Assembly: GCA_021234155.1 (NCBI GenBank)
Contig: JAJEKV010000074.1
Location: 5,823,931 to 5,887,930 of the forward strand
Length of the DNA stretch: 64,000 nt
Origin: Isoetes taiwanensis
Taxonomy: Eukaryota > Streptophyta > Lycopodiopsida > Isoetales > Isoetaceae
Direction of reading: 5' to 3'
Shown here: piece after piece, positions 1-9,537 of the stretch
Layout: each line of letters starts with the position of its first letter
Numbering within the stretch: the stretch's first letter is position 1
The notes under the pieces: model-generated
What the model was told of the DNA's origin: nothing
The model's database searches: none
The model's input: the letters and a program-made list of their open reading frames with translations, nothing else
Translations under genes and position numbers: made by a program

Positions 1-531
1 CACATCTTTGGTTGCGTTGTCCAAGTTGATCTGCTGGACCCTTCCCTCATGCTCTGCTCGAACCGTCGGCTTTGGCTTGGCCCTTCCCCTGGTTTGTAGA
101 GTGTGCTCCCCGTATCTGCTGGAACTCTCTCCTCTCGGAGATGATAGGTTCTGGCGTGATAGATCTCCCTTATCTGGCGAGCAGGCTGCTATATCCGACA
201 TTGTCTCCCCCAGATAAGAGTGTCTCTCCGCCAGCTCCCCTTGGGATCTCCTGGTATGAGTAGTCGGTGAGGTCTGTGCTCTTCAGGTGTGCTATCATGC
301 CCAAGAGCTCGATGATTCTCAAGACCACTTTCGACAATAGGACAAGTTGAGGATGTCATTTGCAAAATGTGCTCCTCCCCGTCGATGACTATCTCGGCGA
401 CAAAGGCGATACCACCGGGTGGGTCGGTAGGTTCTCATGTCGTCGCCGCGTGCCTTGACGCTGCACCTCTTCATTCTTGTTGCCTCCTGCTCTCCCATTC
501 CGGGTTCTTCCCCCAGTCAGCCTCGTAGTCT

Positions 532-819
532 TCATGGATCTGTAGAGATGGTGCCCCGATGTCGTGCCATAGTATTGGTGAGGGCTGAGGACTCTATATT
601 CAGGATTTGATCCCGGGCCCTACGGGCATCAAGTGGGCTAAGTCTAAGGGGCTGAACGGAGGGTTCCCTTACTTTGTTGATTGACTTATAGTGCATGAAG
701 AGGGCAAGGGTCGCATGCGGCTGAAAGGTACCTATGCCTATTATGTCTATGAGGTCATGTAATCGAGGGCATGGTCCTAGTCCTATCCCATAGCTTCTTG
801 CCTTTGGATCCACCGCCAA
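532..819 (-). CDS. Open frame in copy A downstream of the spacer, gag-like position
   Basis: A 95-codon frame without stops starts MAVDPKARSYGIG and contains the readable stretch SPLDARRARDQILNIESSAL. The minus-strand frame at about 260-1 is also open, rich in charged and polar residues. In an LTR retrotransposon this is where gag would be expected, but I see no zinc knuckle or capsid motif. Codon-like character is moderate and the frame could be part of a longer, indel-broken gene. I do not recognise the product. Confidence 0.3.
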   Translation of the reverse strand: MAVDPKARSYGIGLGPCPRLHDLIDIIGIGTFQPHATLALFMHYKSINKVREPSVQPLRLSPLDARRARDQILNIESSALTNTMARHRGTISTDP

Positions 820-829
820 CTCTCGACCT

Positions 830-1830
830 AAGGCTTGGGTAAGTGTCTCAAGAGAAACCCTCCCCTAGAGGCGCCTAACTTCCCGAGGCAAGCAGGGACT
901 TTGGTCATATTAACATAATGTCCGCGGTAGTAGGGTGTTCTAGTTAAGGTTGCATGAAGATCAAACAAGTGATCAAACACAGAGAAGGCTTGGTCTATGG
1001 GAAGTCGATGGATGGTTGGACATTGTACCATGTACCAAAGATTCTTTGGGCCATTTAGCGAGCAAGGGTGTAGAAAATGGCTTTGCAAGGATCAGTGAAG
1101 GATCGAAAAATCGCCTAAGTGGGCCGGGAGCAGTTCGTAGAAGGAAAAATGGCAAATGGGACCTATTTTTATAGACTATGGGTGACCTCGGGGTTCGTGC
1201 AAAAAGGTACCTACCTAAGACGACCTTGGTTCTATGGCTCGGTGTGTCAAATGAATTACCATGAAGTGCAAACTTAAGCAAAACAAAGCAAGAAACTTGC
1301 AGATGGCAATTGGTTGGATCAAATTTGGGATTTGGGTCAAAAATGGCCCGACCGGGGTGAATCCCACGCTGATGGCCTCATGCGCCATGGGACGATGAGC
1401 AGCGTTTGGTCTTGGTCTCACCCGGTTGGCTGCTTTGGGCCAATTTTGATCAACTTTGGGAGTTTGAAGATGCTAACATGGCTAAATGGGTCGATTCTAA
1501 CCTAACTAGCAACTTATTTTGAACAAAACCGACACCAAAAAGCATGTTTTCGGGGGGGGCGGGTGAATCCTTGTAACGCGCTTCGGCGTCGGGGGACCTT
1601 AGAGGCCATTGGCGCGGTCTCACCCGACCGGGCCTAATTTTTGCATTTTGATGATTTTTGCCAAAATTTTGTTGTAGTCATGATTTTAGGGTGTTTCTAG
1701 ACATGCTATGAAGAATTCTACCACAATTGGGTTCTATTTCTACATTTCAAGCATACAACATTTTTCTAATTTACGAGGAAAAATAACTTTTATATTAATG
1801 AGAAACATAGTTACATGAAAATTTTAATTT
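830..1830 (-). repeat. Conserved non-coding spacer of the chromovirus family, copy A
   Basis: This roughly 1 kb stretch aligns by eye with about 45,430-46,110 in copy D and 7,150-7,790 in copy B. Shared landmarks include AAGCAAAACAAAGCAAGAAAC near 1,276 (also near 45,838) and GGTCTCACCCGGTTGGC at 1,414 (also at 7,596). The motif GGTCTCACCCG recurs about 200 bp apart within each copy (1,414 and 1,616; 7,391 and 7,596). No long coding frame is visible. It separates the H3-like frame from downstream gag/pol-type sequence, so it may hold signals for a second transcript or translation unit, but that is inference. Confidence 0.6.
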
Positions 1831-1856
1831 TTCTACAAAATTTACAAAATTTGAGG

Positions 1857-2953
1857 CCTAAGGCCTCCTGCTCTGAATCCTCAGCGGCTAAGTGAATATC
1901 CTTGGGCATAAGGGTAACTCTCTCTTAGCATGGATAGCGCAGTAGGTTCCCTTCCTCAAGAGCTGGACCAGCTCGCCGCCGAAGCCTCTTGCAGAGCCCG
2001 GTCATTAGAGGGATAACCCTATGTCGGGTAGGAATGGCTGCAAAACCTCTCTAAGGAGACGCTTGAAGGGCCTTCCTTATCGAGATTCGTGCACATCCTG
2101 AAGTGCCCGAATCTCCCCATTTCCCGAGGCATGTATGTGCTATTCGCCCGTGGTGAACCCTCTTGGGTTTTCGGTCTAGGTGGGGGGTGGCTTGGGCTGG
2201 TTCTTCGGCCTGCCGCCCCTCCCACGACTTGGCTGCACCTCTGGCGGCAATACCACTCATTGTACCTGGTCCAGCGGCGGAAGGTACTCATGTATACCAC
2301 CATTTTCCGCTTAAATCATGTCTATTTGGGCCAATGCCCCGCCTCCCCTACCTTTTGCTTCTTCACCACCTTGGAGTGGTTCGGCCACCTGGGGTAGGTG
2401 GCCCCTACGTCGGGTCCTGCTGCCCCTCCTCCTCCTCCTCATCTCCCTCCTCCCCGTGACTCCTCCTCAGGCCCGGGCTCTTCAAACGACGGGTCCGGCC
2501 CGAGGCCGTCGTTCCTCCCTCCTCTTAAATGCGCCTTTCTTGCTCCCTCGGCTCCCTCTCCCGGCTCCGCTTCTTCCTGACCCTCTCCTCGGCCACTCCA
2601 TGACTTTTCCTTCCCTTCTTCTTGGCCTGAAGGGCCCGCCACGGCAGGGTGGTGGTCTTGCTCTTCCACCTGTTCTTTCAACTTGTTCCTCCACTTCGCG
2701 GTCCGGAGGTCAGGGGCAGTGGCGGGACTCATCTCTTTCTGGTGCCTCCGATGACGAGCTGCCTTCTTTGGGGCTCTCCCTCGGCATCGTGATAAGTATC
2801 GCCATTCGGGCCGCCGCCGGGGAAGCTCCTCTTCCCCTTCTTGGGTGAGGAGGTGCTCAGGGATCTTCTTCACATGGCATCCTTTGCTAAGTGCGCGCCA
2901 TCGAAGTGTAGGCCTGTGTCACGGCTTCCCTGGGTCTGTTTGGTGCGAGCCAT
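1857..2953 (-). pseudogene. Retrotransposon-borne histone H3-like protein, copy A (frameshifted)
   Basis: The minus-strand start at 2,953 reads MARTKQTQGS, matching the canonical H3 N-terminus MARTKQT. A long low-complexity charged linker follows (about 2,870-2,440), then a block KRKMVVY...RRWTRYNEWY (about 2,310-2,240) shared with copy B. The fold region shows [41 protein letters not shown], a frame-split CAIHAK-like segment and RVTLMPKDIHLA (about 1,887-1,921). These line up in order with H3 alpha-N, alpha-1, alpha-2 and alpha-3. Several 1-2 base shifts break the frame, and the C-terminus after IHLA diverges from LARRIRGER. Length is about 1.1 kb against about 0.41 kb for normal H3. Orientation matches the element, and the start lies about 0.57 kb inside the primer site. 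Confidence 0.8.
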
Positions 2954-3509
2954 ATCTTATGGTTCAAAAATGGGTGACGAAAGGCTGAGCAAGAGAGAGT
3001 TGGAAGTGAAGGGTTGGAGAGAGAAAATGAGGTGTCGGATACTTAAAAGGAGGTCCCCAGGGAATATTCTCCTACCATAATTACCTATTTATTAGCCCCC
3101 TTATTAATTACACCATATTTAGTAATTATTTAACTATTAATGTATATATTAACCTATATTAATTGATATTATATTTAAATTTTCGAATTTCTCTAATGGT
3201 TTGAAGTGCTAATTATGAATTCGCGCCATTTTTCACCTGGGTCTCCGATTGGCATGATTCTTCGACCCATTTTAGGTGAAATTTGATGCAGATGCATAAT
3301 TTTCACTCCAAATTTACTAGAAGATGAGTTTGACTCACTCCAACCTTCGTCTAACACTTAACCTAAGTCCTGACCCACTACCTAGGAGAAAAATTTTTTC
3401 CCCATTTTGTGATTCGATGGTGGAAATGTTTATTTCACACCCTATAGGCCTGTTAGACTACTTTATGGTTATGGTCAGTGCTAGTTCTTGGTCAACCAAG
3501 AACATCGGC

Positions 3510-3521
3510 CTCTGATACCAT
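3510..3521 (-). other. Primer-binding site, copy A
   Basis: On the minus strand the bases immediately after the LTR read ATGGTATCAGAGG, matching the TGGTATCAGAG sequence complementary to the 3' end of initiator-Met tRNA used by many plant LTR retrotransposons. It fixes the element's orientation (minus) and the LTR inner boundary at 3,522. Confidence 0.85.
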
Positions 3522-5151
3522 TGTGGACGCCTCGCTAAACGTGGCGGCCTTACCGCACACTTTCGGCTAGAAATCCCCATCCGGCTCAACAACCGCATGG
3601 GCCCTTCGTCTACCCCCGCCCCGAGGTGACCCTTTAGTGCGGGAGGGAACACGAAGGTGTCTTGCTACCTCTTCCCCTATGGGCTCCTATAGCGGCCCGG
3701 TTTATAACACGTCGAACTAGCATCAAACATATACAAATACTACCTGAAGGGTAGTGCATCACGATATACCAATACAAAGATGATAAGTACAAACCGCGGA
3801 AACATGAGAGCTCCTACCCCGCTCTGCACTCATAAGGAGGATGACCGGATCGGGCTAGGCCTCAAGATAGAGCAGACCGAGTCATGGCAATGGCGAGGGG
3901 GTATAGAACAACGGGCCTGGGGTTGACCACTCCATCCGCCCCTCCTGCATACATACTAGATGGGCTAAATCAGGCTCCGACAGACTCTAGCCTTCCGGAC
4001 ACGCAATCCCATGGCATCACCCACCAGGGACTACCCCAGGTTGCATCTCCTGGCCCCGACGAGGAGGTGAAGGGTTGCATCTCCCTTCCTGTGGTCTAGA
4101 GGTGCCCGGGCGGCTAGAGAATCGTGGCGACACCATCTGCACTGAACCCCCCAAAACGCAGAGCCAAAAGCCGACACTTGCCTCTCCCAGAGGCAAGGCT
4201 GACACCATTGCCGGGAGGTGTGGGACCCATGCTCGCCCACACAGTGACCACCATAAGCCTAGCCCACTATGGGATCCCGAAGCCCCCCACTGCAGGGGAT
4301 CCTCCTCCACTTTTCCTCTAGCCCCCAGTTGTATGGTGTTGAGTCATATCATAGCCTCAATAGCCTGGTGGGCTCCTATGCACAAAGCCGCATCTAATAG
4401 GAACTAAGGGATCTACTCTAGGAGCATACTACATATGGCTCTAGGTCTACCCCCTTCCCAATACAAGAGGAGCAAACAAGATCAACCAACATCCATAATC
4501 ATCACATCATGAGAATAATCATAAGAAGAACATCTTAACCTAATCATACAAATCTAACTAATAGTTAGGGTTCCTTGATTAGGGTTCAAGATGTTGAATA
4601 TGGGCTCTAGGATGGCTCTACTCTAGATACAAGATACCAGCATATCCGGAATGCTAATTCCGGATAAGCTATCACGACTACTATTCTACATACCACCACC
4701 CACGATGCTCTCCTCCTCGGATCCGCGGCGCCTCCATGGTCTTCGACTCACAAGCCGCTGCTCCTACTCCAAGAATGAGTCTACCCCTCGCTGGGGCTGC
4801 ACCAGCCTATGCCATTAACAAGCGATGTTCAAACGGGGTTCGGGAACGAGTAGGTGAGTCTCTCGGGTGCTAGGGCTGGAAAGAGGCCTAGGGTTAGGGT
4901 TTAGGCCTATATAAGCTAGGTCCACCTAGGATGCCCCGTGGCACCAATGGGTGAGTCCCCGTGTGGCGGGTGCCCAATAGGTTAAGGCCATGGATAATGG
5001 TCTAACCTATGGTTGGCTAAGTTATGAGAATAACTTGGCCATGCCCCCTAATGCCACAACCTATGGTATACAAGGCTATGAAGATAGACTTGTATAGTGA
5101 CGGATCCAGGAATATACGTATTTATGGCGTATATTCCCCTGGACCGTCACA
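3522..5151 (-). repeat. 5' LTR of copy A (about 1.63 kb)
   Basis: On the plus strand the LTR runs from TGTGGACGCC to ...GGACCGTCACA, with imperfect terminal inverted repeats and TG...CA ends. It aligns along its whole length with 9,538-11,128, 35,182-36,813 and 47,742-49,373. Landmarks are CAATACAAGAGGAGCAAAC (about 4,459), GGTTCAAGATGTTGAA and the TATA/G-box region near 4,908-4,945. The outer edge is followed by ACTTCTGAC, not a polypurine tract, so this is the upstream LTR of a minus-strand element. Confidence 0.85.
4908..4945 (-). promoter_or_regulatory. LTR promoter candidate, copy A
   Basis: A TATATA core (4,908-4,913) lies just downstream, on the minus strand, of the segment that carries an intact G-box in copies C and D (CACGTGGCA). 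Here the G-box is changed (GCCCCGTGGCA, about 4,932). Position inside the LTR and conservation in the other LTRs suggest the Pol II promoter of the element. The transcription start is inferred, not seen. Confidence 0.4.
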
Positions 5152-5961
5152 ACTTCTGACTGCTATAGAAGTGTACGAAGGAGGTTCTGGATTGTCACTA
5201 GCCTATGGATTTCGTAATATCTTGTGTCAAGGCCAAGCTTAGATTTTGCATTCTCTAGTTCTTGAATTTTACACAAATATACAAGCCGTTATGTGACCCT
5301 TTTGCTCTATGACATGACTTGAATAAAGCTCGTTGATTTAATTCATTAGTTTGCTTTGTTGGATTCACAAATTCGTTTGATGCAAATCAATGGCTGACTA
5401 TTGTTTCCTATTTGTGCAGCTCGCAAAGGCTTGGAGTGACCATTTAAGTGACAAAATTATTATTGTAGGGGAGATATTTTATAGTGAATTACCAATAAAT
5501 CAATAATGTCACTTATCTCAAGTTTGTATTGTGTCCTTCAAGTGTATATTTCCAAATTGGACCCAATTTACTTCTTGCATTTGGGCCTCATAAAATTTCA
5601 AGGTTGTCTTGCTTCAAGTCTAAGTTGCTTTTTCTTTTTCATTGCTTCTCAATTCAAAGATGGCTTTTGTTTGTTGCACAATAATGATAGATGTATGTTT
5701 TCTTTTTAATTATGGTTGTTTGAAGCCCGCTCATCAAGTATATTGTCTTTTTCATAAATCTACATCCTCCTACCTCAGGTTATTGCAAACAATTGATATG
5801 ATGGTCGAATTTGTGAAATTCATGTTATTCTTTAAGGCTAAGAATCGCAAACATTAACTTTTGCCCACTTAATAGAATAAGCAAGAATTATGCTGCATAT
5901 TTTGTCTAAGATGTGCGACTTCCCTCCCAAGCCTTGAAGGGGTCAAAAATATCTTTTGACA
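5152..5961. other. Flank of copy A, no gene seen
   Basis: AT-rich sequence between the copy A 5' LTR and the first MITE. Small ATG frames at 5,506-5,857 have no recognisable motif and alternate in frame. I see no RNA gene or repeat boundary here. Confidence 0.4.
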
Positions 5962-6330
5962 ACATAAACCATTTACTTTTAACAAAATCCCCCTTGAAAC
6001 CCACTTTCGTTTAGGTGCATACTTATACGAGAGGCGACGCAGGGTAGCGAGAGGCTCTTCACTTCAAGTTGTTCAAATACATGTATTGAATCAACATCTT
6101 TGTGTACATTTGGCCCAATCCTTATATATCTTGCTAACTTTTCTACACTATTATACCCCAACTTGTGGAACTATACCCCACAAATGAGAATCGCTATCTA
6201 CAGCTCAAAATGAAACATAACTCGTGAATATGCCCATCCAACAGCTCTCTGTGCCCGAAGTTACCCCTCCTATAGATATACACCCAAACAAAAAGTGTCA
6301 AGGGGGATGTTACTAAAAGTGTTGGAAGTC
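5962..6330. mobile_element. Inverted-repeat MITE, copy 1 (degraded)
   Basis: The left arm reads ...AACAAAATCCCCCTTGAAACC... GTTTAGGTGCATA (about 5,970-6,022) and the right arm its inverse, ATACACCCAAACAAAAAGTG...CAAGGGGGATGTTAC (about 6,276-6,312). The interior holds CCCCACAAATGAGAATCGCTAT near 6,177, the reverse complement of a segment in the better-preserved copy at 13,361-13,790, so this copy lies in the opposite orientation. No coding capacity. Arms here are diverged. Confidence 0.6.
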
Positions 6331-7120
6331 GCAATGGTTTTGCAAAATCAATATAAAAGCTTCTGAAATTGTGATATTAAAAATGTATATACAAAAAACC
6401 CTTTAATAAATGAATGATGATTTCCAGAGACCATCGTAAAATCTGTAATTTATATAATTAAATATAGTATGAAGTAGCAATGGTTTTGGAAAATCAATAT
6501 ATGCATAAAACACATCTTCTAAATTATTGATTATTTCAATAATCTATTGTACGATTGTAGAATCTATGTAATTAAACATGATATGAATGAGCAATGATTT
6601 TGCTAATTCAATGTACACTTAAAAACAATCTTATAAATTAATGATGATTTCTAGAAACTAGTGTAAAATTTTGAATTAGTACCAAGAATATAATATGAAC
6701 CACTATAGGTTTTGCAAAATCAATATATACATAAAACACATCATCTGAACTATTGTACGATTGCAGAATTTATATAATACATGAACTAGCAATCTTACAA
6801 ACTAATGATAACTTCGAGAAACTAGTGTAAAATTTCGAGTTACTACAAAAAATATGATATGAACCACTATTAATTTTACAAAAGCAATATATGAATAAAA
6901 TACATCTTCTAAACTATTGATGATTTCAAAAAACTATTTCACGATTAAAGAACCCATGTAATTAAACATGATATGAACTAGCAATGATTTTGCTAAATCA
7001 ATAAAAACAATCTTATAAACTAATGATGATTTCAGAAACTAGTGTGAAATTTCAAATTAGTACAAGAAATATGATATGAACCACTATTGGTTTTGTATAA
7101 CCAGGAAGGACATATGGTTT
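6330..7120. repeat. AT-rich imperfect tandem array (dimeric unit, about 150-225 bp spacing)
   Basis: The landmark GGTTTTGCAAAATCAATATA recurs with changes at about 6,335, 6,483, 6,708, 6,868 and 7,087. Between landmarks the phrases ATCTTCTAAACTATTGATGATTTC and ATCTTATAAACTAATGATGATTTC alternate, so the unit looks like two related halves of roughly 110 bp. Copies are diverged and contain deletions. It begins at the right arm of MITE copy 1, whose end shares the string CAATGGTTTTGC, so the array may have grown from that end (inference). Confidence 0.6.
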
Positions 7121-7824
7121 TCTTTTACATTATGGATTGTTATATAAAAAAACCACATACATACTGGTTTTCATGCTAATTTTTTATACAAGTTCTTTTT
7201 TGGGGGTCTTGTGTCATAACTTAGCATTTCTAGGAGTTGCAAGTTACTAATATACCTGATTGGATCAATTCTAACCTAGTTAGCAACTTATTTCAAGCAA
7301 AATGAGCATCTAGAAGTGGAATTTCAAGGTAACCGGGTGAATTTTGCACAAATCTAAATGCGTTAGCTATAATGCAGGGCCAATTGGCGCGGTCTCACCC
7401 GGGTCAACAGAATTTTGCCAATCTTAGATGATTTTTTGCTGAAATTTGGTTCTAAACAGGGTTCCTAGGCAAATTCTAAGCAATCTACTAACTTTTAGCA
7501 CAAAATTTGGATCAATTTTGCTCAAATCGAGGTACTCAGGTGAATTCACAAATCGGCCTCCTCATATAAGCTATAATGCAAAATACCTTGGCCTTGGTCT
7601 CACCCGGTTGGCCCATTTTTGAAGCAAATTTGATTTTTGTGTGCTAACCTATTATAATCACTCTAAGCATCATACAAAGAATTCTATTACAATTTAACTT
7701 AGTTAATTACATTTTCGAAGCACAATACAATCAAATTACAGAGGGAAAGGAACTTATATATATCAAGCAAAGTCAATTTACATTGAAAAACTTTAATTTT
7801 AACAAAATTACAAAACTTGAGGTC

Positions 7825-8975
7825 TTAGGGCCTCTCTTTGCGGATCCTCCGCGCCAAGTGCAGGTCCTTGGACATAACAGTTACCCGCTTGGCGTGGATG
7901 GCGCAAAGGTTTCCCTCCTCAAAGAACTGGATCAGCTCTGCTTCCGAGGCCTCTTGCAGGGCCCGGGTGGTTAGAGGGGTGACCTGTGACCGTCCGAACT
8001 CTGCATTACCTCGCTGGCGAGGCGCTCGAATGGCGCCCTTCCTTATTAGGAGATTAGTGCACCGCTGAAAGTGCCTAATCTCCTAAACTCTAGAAGCATC
8101 TTGCAGGGAGTTTGGTCCGTGGGTGGGTCTTCTTGGGCTTCTCAGGCCTAGGTAGTGGCGGCCGCGGTGATTCTTGACCGCCCCCTTCCTGAACTTCTCT
8201 ACATTCTGCTTACGTACCAATCATTTATACCTCGTCCAGCGACGGAGGTACTCCTGGTACACCTTCATTTTTCGCTTGAATTCATTGATCCCGACGGATG
8301 CGTTGAATTCAAGGCGCTTCACCTTCTGCTTCTTCACTACCTTAGGTGGCTTGGGCCACTTAGGGTAGGGTGGGCATGCGTTGGGGTCTGAAGTCTCCCA
8401 TGTCTTGTTGCTCCTCTTCTTACGCATTCTCCCCTCTTCTTCCTCCTCCTCGTCCTCCAGGCAGCATTGGCGAGGTTCTTTGATAGTCACGTGCCCTCGT
8501 GGGCCTATCCCCTTCTACTTCGTCCTCCTCTCCTTTCCTTCCTTCCCTCTCTCCCTTTTCTTCCGCGCTGCCCTGTCCTTCCCGCCCTCCTTCACTTTCT
8601 CCCTTGCCCTTCGTGTTGATTGAAGAAGGGCTGCCTGCTGGTCAGTGGTCTGGTGTCTGCCGCTGCCTCCTCGTGGCCGCTTTTCCTCGCTGCTCCTCTT
8701 GGTCTCCCTCGGGTGCTCCTCTTCCCCGGCCGGATAAGGGGCCAAGGTGATGGGTTTCATCGGGCTACTGGTCTCCACCGACGACGAAGCCGCTCGTGGC
8801 TCCTCCCGTGGAGGCGGAAAGTTTCGCCTGCTGCCGAAGGCGACTCCTCCTCCCCGGGTTTTCGGCCGGAGGTGCGGTGGGATTTGCTTGCCATGGCCAC
8901 TGCTGCTGGCGGCTGGCCGCCATCCGAAGGTGTCCTTTGGGCTAGTCTTGGGTGAGGTTCTGCGGTCCTTGTCAT
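7825..8975 (-). pseudogene. Retrotransposon-borne histone H3-like protein, copy B (best-preserved fold)
   Basis: The C-terminal half reads without interruption from [15 protein letters not shown] through [16 protein letters not shown] and [15 protein letters not shown] to a TAA at 7,825-7,827. Plant H3 has [45 protein letters not shown] in the same order and spacing. Upstream [15 protein letters not shown] (about 8,090-8,045) matches H3 EIRKYQKSTELLIRK, followed by [13 protein letters not shown] in a shifted frame. The start at 8,975 (MTRTAEPHPR) shares its GTAAGATATG context with copy A. Between lie an acidic run, PPYPKWPKPPKVVKK and KRKMKVYQEYLRRWTRYK (8,300-8,221). At least two small frameshifts break it. 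Loop 1 shows no CENH3-style insertion. Confidence 0.85.
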
Positions 8976-9524
8976 ATCTTACGGTCCGAGAAACCGATGA
9001 CGAAGGCTGATCAAGAGAGAGAAGGTGGTGGGCAAGGTTTGGGCAAGAAGATATTTAAAAAAAGGAAGGTACTCTAGGGAATATTCCCCTACCATTAATA
9101 GGTCTAATAATTAGCCCCCCTATTAATGACTTTAATATACTTAATTATTAGTATATACTTAATACTATATTATATTAAAATTTCGAATTTTTCCTAATGA
9201 TTTGAAGTGTTAATTATGAATTTGTGCCATTTTTCACCCAGGTCTCGGATTGACATGATTCTTCGACCCATATTAGGTGAAATTTGATGCTGATTCATAA
9301 TTTCCACTCCAATTTTACTAGAATGTTAATTTAAATCATTCTTTTTCCTTCATCTAACAATCTTAGCCTATTCTCGCGGACCCACTACCTAGGAGAAAAA
9401 TTTTTCCCCTATTTTCGAGGTTCCAACTTCCATGGTGGAAATTCTCATTTCAAGCACCCTATCAGGCCTGTTAGACTACTTTCAAGGATATAGTCATTAT
9501 AGTTCTTGGTCAACCAAGAACATT

Positions 9525-9537
9525 GCTCTGATACCAT
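9525..9537 (-). other. Primer-binding site, copy B
   Basis: Minus strand reads ATGGTATCAGAGC directly after the LTR end at 9,538, a full match to the initiator-Met tRNA type primer site. Confidence 0.88.

Larger units (their letters stand above)
1..5151 (-). mobile_element. Ty3/gypsy-type LTR retrotransposon, copy A (5' half, continues off left edge)
   Basis: Reading on the minus strand, the order is 5' LTR (5,151 to 3,522), a Met-tRNA primer-binding site directly inside it, an H3-like reading frame (2,953 to about 1,860), a non-coding spacer shared with copies B and D (about 1,830 to 830), and then possible coding sequence to base 1. No polypurine tract follows base 5,151, so this is the 5' end of the element and flank lies to the right. 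Assignment to the same family as the complete element at 35,182-49,373 rests on matching LTR, primer site, H3-like frame and spacer. The 3' half lies outside the window. Confidence 0.8.

Noticed and set aside
2318-2848. 176-codon plus-strand frame rich in Leu, Pro and Ser
   Set aside because: It is the antisense of the charged linker of the H3-like frame in copy A; GC bias keeps it open.
7825-8160. A free-standing host histone H3 gene or CENH3 pseudogene
   Set aside because: The same H3-like frame occurs at the same place and strand in three copies of the LTR family, and no CENH3-type loop 1 insertion is visible.
8381-9010. Several plus-strand Ser/Leu/Arg-rich frames
   Set aside because: Antisense of the H3-like linker in copy B.
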